This document shows positions 1-17,194 of a DNA stretch of 64,000 nucleotides, piece by piece. Below the pieces are notes generated by a model. That model was given only the letters and a program-made list of their open reading frames with translations, did no database searches and was not told the origin of the DNA. A program made the translations under genes and the position numbers. Location: positions 18,728,888-18,792,887 of the forward strand of contig NC_058053.1 of the NCBI RefSeq assembly GCF_020085105.1, written 5' to 3'. The stretch's first letter is position 1. Every line of letters starts with the position of its first letter. Source of the stretch: Siniperca chuatsi. Its lineage: Eukaryota; Chordata; Actinopteri; Centrarchiformes; Sinipercidae.

Positions 1-296
1 TGAAAACAGAATACAAAGGTCAATGTGACAGCTACTTAATTGGTGAAAATGAGTTCACAGGACTGAAAAGGTTGAGAGACTCTGACCAGTAAAGTAAACA
101 TGGCATGTATAAATTAATAGCATAGGGATATTATGGCAGTTTGCTGTTAAGTATAGTGTTTCAATCATGCCCTGTGTGGGCCAAATATAATGCGATCAAC
201 TGATCAATAAATGTTGTTAAGACATTTTAGGACATGTACAGTATCGGCACATACCCTGTGTGTGTATATGTGTTTACCTGTGTGCCGTGTCCACAG

Positions 297-3732
<3,436 letters not shown>

Positions 3733-4179
3733 GTGGACTCCTCTAACTCGATTAAACAAAAAGACTGAAGGGGATAATGATGATAGCACCACACAAACAA
3801 AAATATCAACACAAACTGGAACAACAGCCGTTTGTTTTGTGCTTAGCCACTGTTAAGATGAGTAATGTCCAAGTGCCAGTGCTACTGTAGATTGTTTTAA
3901 AGCAGTTTCCTCGCTCCTCCAGTAGTACTAGAATCACACACTTTTCACGGCCACTTCACAGCCAGAAACAGTAAAGGTTTGGCTTTCTGTGTTACATTGT
4001 AGCCAGTGTGCAGCCAACACTGATGGCTGTTGTACCAGTTGTAGCATCAGTGAGTCATTTTAACTTGTGTCCATAGAAATAAGATGTCCAAATGTCTCAG
4101 CCTTTATAAAGATGATGTGGGACACATATCTGTACTTGTCCTTGCTGCTTTTATTTGATTTTATCAGTTTGTCAGTTAA

Positions 4180-4805
4180 AGGATAAGGCTGTTTATATTT
4201 TTCTTTTTGTCAACAAATCCCATGCAAAGACCAAAACCAACAATGAATTGATCCAACTAACAAGTGTTGTCTGTGTAGCCAAAGCCTGATACAGCTTATT
4301 CCTCTGTGTGTCATAGAGCTCTATTGTCCAAAAACTATTAAAAACACATCAATGAGCCACACTCCTGCACTGGGTGACATGTTCCTTCATTACGGTGAAC
4401 ATGGGCATTGTAGTTTATTTTAGTAAATCCCACATACACTGTCCTGCCGCTGTAAATACTCACTAGCACACCAAATGTCTTTTAGTCCGCCTATGAAAAT
4501 AGTCCCCAACAAATGCACTATTAACTCCTGTTTGAGAAGCATTTGTTATAAACTACAGTGCCCAGCTGTTTTAGGAAATTACTGAGCCCCTTTTAAAAAA
4601 ATTAAACTATATATTTGTAAGCCCTTTTTAAATATTTATGTGTTCAGGAGGAAATAATGAGCTTGGGGCTGAGAGCCACAGACAGGTTAAGGAAGTTGGA
4701 AAGTATTGAGAAACGAACGCCAAAAAACCCGCATTATTGGTTTTGGTCTTTTCATGGGATCTATGGAGAATAAGAAAGAAAAAAGAATAACGGCAGCCTT
4801 ATCCT
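4180..4805. mobile_element. TTAA-flanked MITE, family copy 1 (full length)
   Basis: The ends are an inverted pair, AGGATAAGGCTG and CAGCcTTATCCT, and both are bordered by TTAA (4176-4179 and 4806-4809). That is the target duplication used by piggyBac-superfamily transposases. There is no transposase frame, so it is non-autonomous. The interior ('gaccaaaaccaacaa', 'ccaaaaactattaaaaacac') recurs in the same orientation at 57.5-58.0 kb and 60.8-61.3 kb in cracdl introns. Confidence 0.75.
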
Positions 4806-4807
4806 TT

Positions 4808-5065
4808 AAAGCTACACTAGGCAAAATGTTTATAAAGGATTCACTCATTGAGATCCCACAGAGCTTATTTTATTTGTCGGGTGTGGTCATTTTTCCTAAC
4901 AAATTTAAGCTAATGGCAAGCAAGTGTGTGATTGTGCTGTCTGGAGATTACAAAATGTGAAAAGATTTCTTGAAAATGTGTATTGAAAATACATTTTTAA
5001 GAAAATGACTGTATATCTTGCTGCCATTGGAGCTGCCTACATGTGAAGTTGCCTAGTGTAGCTTT
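4808..5065. mobile_element. Second short inverted-repeat MITE abutting the first
   Basis: The ends AAAGCTACACTAGGCAA and TTGCCTAGTGTAGCTTT are perfect 17-bp inverted repeats around an unrelated AT-rich interior of about 220 bp. It starts inside the right-hand TTAAA of the first MITE, so one insertion used the other's edge. There is no coding capacity. Confidence 0.75.
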
Positions 5066-6854
5066 GATTAGACTATCAGGTTTGTCAAAACAAATGTCTT
5101 TGCCCGTTAGGATATTTCTCTGGACCTAAACGGCACTGCAGAATGACAGCTGTTAAAGTCAAAGCACTTATTTGGTTTATTTCAGTGCTTTTAGCCTGTT
5201 GCTTGTTTCCCTCCCACTGTCTCTCGTTCTTCTCATCTTTCTTCTTCAATCACATAAACATTCAACACCATATCACTCTCTACAACAAGCACAGATCTTT
5301 AAGAAGTGCATATCTGACACTACTCTCATTTGTATTACAATGATGTCTCATCTAATGTGATTTCTGAGGTTCTTCTGAGATGCTAGGCTGGAGGCGTTGA
5401 TGGGGAACTGGTTCACAAATAGTGGGCTTCAGAAGTGGTGCATCACATTTTTCTATAATTCTAACATATATACAGATATTTAGGACATTTCTGCAGGTTA
5501 TGTGCAGCACTATAGTGATTCGATAGCCCTTCAAACTTATTTATTTATTTATTAAAAGTGTGTGTTCTCAGTTTTACAGCACTCTGAATTATGCAGGACT
5601 TTGTGATCAAATTTGGATAAAAACTTAATTAATTTAACCTGCATGAAGATTAAAAAAACTCTGCTTTATACTATTGCAATTCTACTGTTGCAATTAAGAG
5701 TACACGAGCACTTGATGGATGTTTTTAGACTGAAGTGAAATCATGCATTTTGCATGATTCTACCGACCTTTAACAACACCTCTTCTGTTGTCAGTTTACC
5801 AGCACCAGGCTCCAATGTACATTATTGTACAAAACCTACAGAGACAGTGGATTTTATTTAGAAAATGTTATTTTGCTTACAAGCATTTATGTTGATATGA
5901 CTGTTGTTACCAAATGCTGTTATAGTTTTATCCATTGTTATTGAGTAAGTTATGACCTTGTTCTGATCAGTTGTACATGCACACAGGTTGGGCAGGGGAG
6001 TTTTGGGAGACGCCTGCACCCCCACACAGGTATGAAGTGAAACTGGATAATGAATAAATGCTTGTCAATGCCAAATAATTGTCAGTAAATTAAATGAAAC
6101 ATAATGGTTTGTGAATTGAGCAGCAAATATTTTGTCCTCAAAGAGAATCTTCAAAAAGTAGATCCATTTGTTTATTACGTTAAAATTATCTTCATTTTTA
6201 TTTTTTCTCTCTCAAACCGAGCGCCCGATCAAGGCTCGGTTACCTAATGGGCAAAGGAGGCAACTGCTCCAGATTCAATGAGTGTGTGGTTTGTTTAAAT
6301 TTGGATACCTGTAAATATGTTTAGGAAAATGCACCACTAAATCAGAATATCAACTGAAATTGAATTATAGGTCCTGCATAATCCTAAAGGCCCTGCTCAC
6401 CCACAGCTATGATATGCTGGGAATTACGTGAGGTCACCGGCCTCTGTGTACTAATCAGAACGATAAAGGTGTAATTTGCGCCACCGTAACAGAGGCTTCA
6501 AAGCTATCAGGACTCTGTTCAAGCCCACATAGTCCTGAGAACAGGTCTAATAGACCTTTTCACAGCAGACATTTTGACTTGGCATAGTAGGAAAAGCACA
6601 GGTGTTATTAATGGCATTAATGATGGCTCTGTTCTATTCAAGAGATGGTGGTGGTGGTATGAAGTGTCAATAGGGGCCTGTGGCTTCTTTTTGCCCCAGG
6701 ACCCCTAAGTGAATAAATCCAGCCATGCTTCCGATGCTATATCGTCTTGATAAGTGACTCCGTTCACTACTTTTTGTTTGTTTGGTTGTGTTAGTGAGGT
6801 TGTGTTTTCCTAACGTTATTTGAAAATTTTGAAATACAAAAGTTTATAGAAAAG

Positions 6855-6965
6855 TTTAGAATCAGAATCAGCTTTATTGGCCAAGTATGTGTACACATAC
6901 AAGGAATTTAACTCTGGTTTTAAGTGTCTCTCAATGAAAGGGACATACAGCTAGAAACAAGGACA
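6855..6965 (-). repeat. LINE 3'-end fragment (AGAATCAGAATCAGCTTTATT family)
   Basis: The signature 'gaatcagaatcagctttat' followed by 'gtacaaggaattt' also occurs at 29.2 kb, where it is joined to a decayed LINE ORF, and in diverged form at 54.66 kb. Only the 3' tail remains here. The rest of 6081-7090 is AT-rich intergenic DNA with no gene that I can see. Confidence 0.55.
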
Positions 6966-7096
6966 ACAAAGCAGAACAGAGATAGGTACACATAAACATA
7001 GAACTATAGCCTATACATACAAGTAGGTGAAAAAAATATACATATTGATACATATATAAAAAGCAACAATGATTAACAACATGTAATGTCTATATA

Positions 7097-7330
7097 CAAG
7101 TCAAGTCAATTTTATTTATATAGCCCAGTATCACAAATCACAAATTTGCCTCATGGGCTTTACAATATGTAAAGCATAAGACACCCTCTGTCCTTAGACC
7201 CTCGATTTGGATGAGAAAAACACTCCCCAAAATAACCTTTAACAGGCAAAAATGGACGAAACCTCAGGAAGAGCAGCAGAGCAGGGATCCCTCTCCCAAG
7301 ACGGACAGATAGTCGTATATGGACAATCAT
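7097..7330. repeat. Interspersed fish repeat (CAAGTCAATTTTATTTATATAG family)
   Basis: The block begins 'caagtcaagtcaattttatt' and continues through 'gggctttacaatatg' and 'aacctcaggaagagcagcagag'. I recognise it as a widespread teleost repeat related to non-LTR retroelement 3' ends. It has no coding capacity and approximate boundaries. Confidence 0.5.
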
Positions 7331-7554
7331 GATGACAAAGTTAAGTTACATGTCAAAAGTTTCTGTAAATTGTAAACAAATACAAATTACAAATAGTGCA
7401 AAGGAATAAAAGAAATCCAAATAAAAAAGTCCGTGACAATTATTTAAATAAACATGTAGACAATGAAATAAACTTCTAGGTGAAGTATATATAAATATAT
7501 ATATACACACATATATTTATATATTCTGTTCGGGAGTCGCCCTTTAAGGCTATT

Positions 7555-7806
7555 TGTCCGAAAGTGACGTCATTTCCGTAGATTGTTTAGTAATGAAGTA
7601 AATCACCTCAACAGTCAAAATGACCCACTATCCAGTCTGGAAATATAGGCACTCTCACGCATGCGCGATGCAGTTTGTGGTGCGCAGAAATGACGGCAGA
7701 GTGAGAGCTCGCTGCACCGTCCTCCTCTCCGGTCAGCTATCTGCATGGCGACGATAATCCGGTGCGTTGCGAAGACATCCTACGTTTCCAGCAGCTCTGT
7801 GGGGAG
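7555..7806 (+). promoter_or_regulatory. CpG-rich promoter-like block with an orphan first exon
   Basis: In otherwise AT-rich DNA this block has a consensus CRE (TGACGTCA, 7565-7572) directly joined to an ETS-type TTCCG (7574-7578), and an NRF1-like CGCATGCGCG near 7659-7668. These are typical of housekeeping and mitochondrial gene promoters. An ATG at 7745 opens 20 codons (begins MATIIRCVAK, basic and Ser-rich like a mitochondrial presequence) up to a good donor, AG|GTGAGG at 7806/7807. No in-frame partner exon was found. Splicing to the hydrolase acceptor at 9728 would hit a stop at once, so it may be an alternative 5' leader or the first exon of an unrecognised gene. Confidence 0.4.
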
Positions 7807-8422
7807 GTGAGGCGAGGCTGCACTTTCACACTAACGCCTAAAAACTGAAGAGCTTTGGTACATATTCATACTTATATTACTGCTGTGCAACATCCACCGT
7901 CTCCATCTTAATAAGCTACACTTAACTTTACAGTACTCATTATTGCACTATTACTTATTACTTATAACATTGTATTATACCGTACATACTTACCAACCTC
8001 TAAATCCACTTTGGTACGTACACTTATTTTAGCTTTTATACTTTATATCCACTTGTATTATAGCGTATTATATTTTGATTTGCTTAGTCCTATTCCTGTG
8101 TGCATGGACGTGATAGTGAGCAGCTGTTTCGAAAGAGTTTCTGATAGCTATCGTGTTAGCTCGTTGTGTTTCTGTGCTTCTGTTGACTAACGTTATATAG
8201 ATCAAGTCAGGTGTGAAAAGCAGTTTCATGCTCTTGGATGCAGAAATGACGCCTTGTAACTATATTTAAACACACATCATGAGAAGTGTTCGCCTCTCCC
8301 TTTGAGATAGTAATTTCCTTTAAGTTATACAATATCGGATTTTCTGGTAAATTTTGGTGGCATGTGAAACTAAAGCATCACACTTAGTGGCAAAAACAAT
8401 AAGACATATATAACTTAGACAC

Positions 8423-9099
8423 CAGTGGTGGAAAGTACATTTACTCAAGTACTGTTGCACAGTTTTATGTACTTTGTTTTTATTGCTTTATACTTCTACT
8501 TCACCTCATTTCAGAGGGAAATATTGTACTTTTAACTCCACTACATTTATCTGACAGCTGTTATCTGACTAGTTACTTTTTAGATTAAGATTTAACATCC
8601 AAAACATAATTATTGAATGCTTTTATAGATTAACTGCAACATTAAAATGCTGCTTACACATGAATGCATCTGTAGTAATAATACAATATAAATATAAAAC
8701 TGTGAAAGAGGCAGTGGTGGAAAAATTACTCAGATATTTTACTCAAGTAAAAGTAGCAATACCACAATGAAATACTTTGTTACAACTAAAGGTCCTGCCT
8801 CATTTTGCAGAATGGCCCATTTCAGGATAATCTATATTATCATTTCATAATGATTACTGCTACTGCTACTGTCTTTGATATGATAATATTAAAATTATTT
8901 GTTGATTATATTTTGTATTCTTAATCTGAATCTAGTATAGTAACTAAAGTTATTAAATAAATGTAGTGGATATATATTGGATATATAAATATTTGCCTCT
9001 AAATTGTAGTGGAGTAAAAGTATAGCGGAAAGTAGCAGAAAATGAACCTCAAAATTGTACAGAACTTGAGTAAATGTACTTAGTTACTTTCCACCACTG
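8423..9099. mobile_element. hAT-like CAGTGGTGGAAAGTA non-autonomous elements, tandem or nested
   Basis: The left end CAGTGGTGGAAAGTACATTT (8423) matches the right end, whose inverse is at 9075-9099 ('ctttccaccactg'). A second left-type end, CAGTGGTGGAAAAATTACTC, starts near 8711. One partial copy therefore lies against a second, internally deleted copy. I recognise the family ('ctccactacatttatctgacag') as an abundant teleost hAT-type MITE. I could not find a clean 8-bp target duplication. Confidence 0.6.
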
Positions 9100-9429
9100 G
9101 AAAGGCGTCATTATGCATAATAAGTACTTGCAATACTTTAAGTACATTTTGCAAATAATACTTAAGGACTGTGACTGGTTATAGAGTATTTTAATACTGT
9201 GGTATTAATAATATTACTAAAGTAAAGGAGTATTTTCACCTTTTGATAGACCCTGTAAATACACTTCTTTGTAAATACACTTTTAATGTGTTTTGCGCAA
9301 TAGGTTATGTGTTTATTCCACAACTGATAATAGATGTATTTCTTTCGAGAAGCAGATTTATCATTAACTTTTGCTTCCTATAATGTAACTCCTCCCATTC
9401 AGTCCACTCCGCCCAGTTTCTGATTTACT

Positions 9430-9515
9430 TACTGCTGCTCGTTGGTTCCAGTCTGTGAGAGGAAGAGCACCAGCCGGCAAATACTGCAGTTTATCTTTTG
9501 TACACTCAGCTGCAG
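9430..9515 (+). other. Putative 5' UTR exon of the nucleoside hydrolase gene
   Basis: A GC-richer stretch ends in a strong donor, CTGCAG|GTACGT (exon end 9515), 212 bp before the acceptor CTTAG at 9727 that opens the first coding exon. This fits a non-coding leader exon with the translation start in exon 2. The 5' end is a guess. Confidence 0.45.
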
Positions 9516-9735
9516 GTACGTGTTGTCCGGTTGAAATAATATGTGCTTCTGTTTCATATAAGTTTACTGAATTAAACAACCAACAAAGCTCAACACAGCT
9601 TTCTATAACCGTGATGTAGGGGAAATGTTATCTTCAGCTTAATAATTTACTAGAGGACTAAAACAGTGACCAAAGTGTTAGATGAGCAGTGTTTTGTTCT
9701 TATTGGACTAAAGTCTTTGCTTCTTAGGATCCACG

Positions 9736-12413
9736 ATGAGTAAGAAGCTGCTGGTGGATGTAGACTGTGGGGTGGACGATGCTCAGGCCATCATGTTGGC
9801 TCTGGCCGCCCCCAACGTGGAGGTCCTGGGCATCACCTGCGTGCATGGAAACACCACAGTGGAGAATGTGTGTAAGAACACACTGCGGGTTCTGCAAGCC
9901 TGCAATAAACTCGAGGTGGGTGCAGAACTGATGTTCTCTGTACAGTGTAGTTATTTTATGATCCTGGCATGATTTGCTGGTGAATATTGGGTCTTTTTTT
10001 TAGACCAACATTAATGTGTTTTCTCAAGAGTCAGACATTTATTGGAATTTACTGACATCATGTGAGTAAGGGTTCATAAAACTGCCCAACAATGAGTCAC
10101 ATGAGCGCTGTTAGCTTTAGTAGAAAAGTTTGAGTTGCATGAGTACATATCAAGATTAGACTTTTGCATTTTAATACCAAATGAAATGGGAAATATTCTG
10201 TGGTTTCGGCTAGGTGCTCTGAAAAAGAAAATGAAACCAAGCATCCAACATGATATTATTATCAGATTAAACAAAAACCCTGTTTACTAATTCAGCTTCA
10301 ACCCAAAAATTAGGGAGTGTTTTTTAAACATTACCATATCACATCGTAAGTGTGTCCACATTTAATCTTGTAGTGGGGGTGCTAGGGCTTCCAGTAAAGT
10401 ATACGTCATTGTCATATATCAATATATATTGTGATGTACTAAATTTTCTAGAAATTAAATTAATTAACTGTCAACAGATAAATTAAATAACATTATGCAA
10501 ATATATGTTTTTGGCTAATTCAGTCAAGAAAGTAAGGTCATTACATTGATTAAACAATGTTGTTAATCCAATGTTGCCATAAAATAGTCCAGCTGTATAA
10601 TTTTTAATATTAGCTTGGTATAAATGTTGTCTCATAGTATAATCACCATATTGCCCAACCATATCTTTTAGTTTGTAACATTATAACTAGGAACGTTAAT
10701 GTTGCATAAATTGACAGAAATCAGTTAAAAATAACAGCAGTACAGCATTTTTCGTTGTGGTGTGTTTGCATGTTTCATCTGGTGTGCTCTTCTTTTCACG
10801 TGCCAGATTCCAGTGTTTAAAGGTGCAGCTAAGTCTATCCTCGGGAACAGCATTAGAGCGGGACACTTCCATGGGCAGGACGGGCTGGGAGACGCTCCTG
10901 ACCCCAACGCTCCTGGTCTGGACCTGGTTCAGAAGGAGGGCGCTGTGTCAGCTATGATCAGGATTATCAATGAGAACCCAGGAGAGGTGAGAGGTGTGAC
11001 ACACACGGCTCTATTTGTGTGTATATGGGCTTCTTTCAGGTCTTTTCAAGTCTGGGTTTATTCCCCAGGTATCTCTGGTTGCCACGGCACCCCTTACCAA
11101 CCTGGCTCTGGCTGTGAGGATGGATCCATCTCTACCGAGCAAACTGCGGGCGCTTTACATCATGGGAGGCAACACTGAATGTCAGTAAGATCATGAACTT
11201 CTAGTTTCTTCATGCTGCATTTTAGCAGAAGGCAACAGTATTAGAGGGCTAGGCAAAATAATGTACTTTGAGAAAAATAACTTATTTTAATAATTTTCCA
11301 TTTCTTTCACCATTGCACCTCTAATTGGCATAGAAATGACTTAGTCTGTTTTTTGTCTCGTTTCTCATATCATGTCTGTTGTGTTGAAAACTCAAAACTG
11401 AGTACAGCATGACAAATGCCACTGTTATTCACCCACTTAAGTCATTTTTCAAGCAAAACTGCCAAAGATGATCTCATTGCAACATCTCCAATGTGAGGAT
11501 CTTCTGCTTTTTCCCTGTTTTATAAACTGAATATCCTATGGGTTTTGGACTGTTGGTCAGATAAAACAAGCAAGTTGAATTTTTTCATTCATTTGTGGTA
11601 TTATCCAGTCAAAAAGATTAATAAATGAATCAAGATCAATCGAAAATTAAAATAATCGTTGGCTGCAGCACTAACTGTGACCCCAGTGTTTGAAATTGTA
11701 ATAAAATTACTTTAGAATTCAAATCCTTGTCTAAGTGTTCTCATTATTCTGTCATTATTCATTGTGTCAGTGGTTTTCTGTGGTTTGCTCCTTCAGCTCG
11801 AGGAAACACCACAACGTGCAGTGAGTTCAATTTTGCTGCTGATCCAGAAGCTGCGTACATTGTACTGAACGACTACCAGTGTCCCACCTACTTGGCCTGC
11901 TGGGAGTTTACCTGCTACAGCAAGCTGTCCTGGGTAAGGCCTCCTTTTACACATTGTAACATATAGATTTCTAAGACTACAGCACATAACCTTCCTATTT
12001 AATGCATCAATGAACTCATCAGAAATACTGCTGCTCTGTGTTTACATTTCTCCTGGTGTTGACAGGAGTTTTGTGACGCCTGGTTGGCACAGGACACAGA
12101 TAAAGCTCGCTTCATGGCACGGATCTTCCAGCACAGCATCAAGGCGTCACACAGCGAGCGCCTCCAGAAAGAGTTGGTCGCCGGAACAGGTTTTGTTTCC
12201 TGTGACTCGTACGCCATGGCGGCCGCCGTAGACGATTCATTCATCACTCAAAGCGACAGTTACCCAGTGAGCGTAGAGCTGACGGGCACACACACCAGAG
12301 GCATGATGATAGTGGATACTGTGGGCTTCCTAAAGAAGACTCATGAGGCTTTTATCATGAAGAAGGTAGATATGGAGAAGTTCAAGCAGATGATGATGGC
12401 TGCTTTAAAATAG
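9736..12413 (+). CDS. Inosine-uridine preferring nucleoside hydrolase-like protein (5 coding exons)
   Basis: Nucleoside hydrolases cleave the N-glycosidic bond of ribonucleosides to base and ribose, using a bound Ca2+. Exons 9736-9915, 10807-10986, 11069-11180, 11797-11933 and 12066-12413 join in phase to 318 aa, the usual family length. Residues 8-15 read DVDCGVDD, the family's N-terminal Ca2+-binding motif (Asp10, Asp14, Asp15). 'YIMGGN' follows at about 150-155 and 'EFN' at 167-169, matching the sugar-binding Glu/Asn. The C-terminal Ca2+ Asp is Asp250, preceded by Cys249 where trypanosomal enzymes have His. There is no signal peptide or membrane segment. The start is the first ATG after the acceptor at 9727. 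The gene is tail to tail with coa5. Intron 9916-10806 shows nothing; intron 11181-11796 holds a repeat. Activity is inferred, not shown. Confidence 0.9.
11415..11672. repeat. Interspersed repeat, 'TTTCAAGCAAAA/AATGTGAGGAT' family, copy 1
   Basis: The block 'gtcatttttcaagcaaaact' through 'ccaatgtgaggatcttctgc' to 'aataatcgttggctgcagc' matches a widespread teleost non-coding repeat. Related copies lie at about 26.59 kb and 42.12 kb. It sits in the last-but-one intron of the nucleoside hydrolase gene. Confidence 0.5.
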
Positions 12414-12751
12414 CCTCTCTAATCATTCTAATTAGTGTGCAATTAGTAGCATTAATAACCATGTCACGGTTTCCATCGACATACTTTGTCTCAGTATGAT
12501 GGTTTTCTGTTGTTACACACAACAGACTGTATATAACAAGACCATTGCGAAACTAACGGTAAACTGTAACTTTGCACTGTCTATAGCAGGAAATTTATAT
12601 TAATTCATATCATTTTATACAATGTAATGGAAAACTTACTACTTTATGTGTACCTCAATTGTATGATTCCACCATTATAAAAACTGTTTTTTTAATGTTA
12701 CACTAGAAACCTTATGTTTCAGTCAGGTGTGTTTTTTTATGATAGCACCTC

Positions 12752-12798
12752 ATTAAAATTTTAATAGAAACTCTTTAACATTGTATTCATTATTTATT
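12752..12798. terminator. Convergent polyadenylation signals of the hydrolase gene (+) and coa5 (-)
   Basis: ATTAAA on the + strand (12752-12757) and AATAAA on the - strand (TTTATT at 12793-12798) face each other about 35 bp apart. Cleavage downstream of each would give slightly overlapping antisense 3' ends. The flanks 12414-12751 and 12799-13123 contain no other feature that I can see. Confidence 0.5.
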
Positions 12799-13123
12799 TT
12801 TACTACAAGTGTTTTCATAACACAACACACACACTCATTCATCCAGAAAAAGCTCCGGCCAGTGACAGCTCCAGTTTTGTTTCAGTGCTACATTTTGCTG
12901 AAGAGTTGGTAATCCTTTTGTGCGTCAATGTGCATTGTTCTTTAATATTTGGTAGTCCTTTGCTACCCCACTTTCGTGACACATGTCCTTCAGAGGAGGT
13001 TGTAAAGCTGCACATACACTGGCCTGTGAGCAGCGCTCTTTGATTTAAATCCTTACAAGCAATTACAGTTGCTCATCCAGGATTCACTCAGCCATATGGC
13101 AGCATCAGCATTCAGATGGTTCC

Positions 13124-16789
<3,666 letters not shown>

Positions 16790-16985
16790 TGTGCAGAATC
16801 CGCTTTAACACCAATATTCCCTTATAGTTTAACTCACAAGCGCAAGAATCGCCTAGTTAACAGCAGTGACACCAATGTTGTTATGAAAGATTTCAGCCAC
16901 CATGTTTCTAAAACTGCATGATGGGAAAACGGAAGTACCTGGCGCAAAGAAGTGCATGCTGGGAAGTCTTGTAGTTTTTCATGTA
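16790..16985 (-). promoter_or_regulatory. coa5 promoter region with a ZNF143-like motif
   Basis: Just upstream of the coa5 ATG lies, on the - strand, ACTACAAGACTTCCCAGC ATGCA (16953-16975), resembling the ACTACA...TCCCAGCATGC site bound by ZNF143/STAF, often found in bidirectional or mitochondrial gene promoters. A nearby 'tgcatgatgggaaa' and the ETS-like 'cggaagt' (16930-16936) fit. In tetrapods this promoter also drives unc50 in the other direction; I found no unc50 exon in 16.9-17.2 kb. Confidence 0.5.
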
Positions 16986-17194
16986 TGTTTTGTATGTAAG
17001 TACTGCAGACAAATCATCATCGATTTGTGAAAAGTTAAAAATTTATGTCAAATAAATTTCTAGTCATATTTGCAATAGATTTCCTTTCCTTTCACCTTGT
17101 TACTTTACAGTTGTTCTGAAATCAAACCTGGGGATGCAGATGGCATGAGTAATGCAAGTAGAACAAAATCACAACAAAAGATAAATGGCCATGA

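Larger units (their letters stand above)
3733..6080 (+). other. inpp4a 3' UTR and downstream flank
   Basis: No coding exon is visible between the inpp4a stop codon and about 6.1 kb. The stretch is AT-rich and holds two abutting inverted-repeat elements (4180-4805 and 4808-5065). A canonical AATAAA at 6053-6058 is a possible distal polyadenylation signal. If it is used, the MITEs are part of the mRNA; a shorter 3' UTR cannot be excluded. Confidence 0.45.

Noticed and set aside
6208-6242. Small hairpin 'aaccgagc...gctcggtt'
   Set aside because: An 8-bp stem in AT-rich intergenic DNA is not enough to call an RNA or regulatory element.
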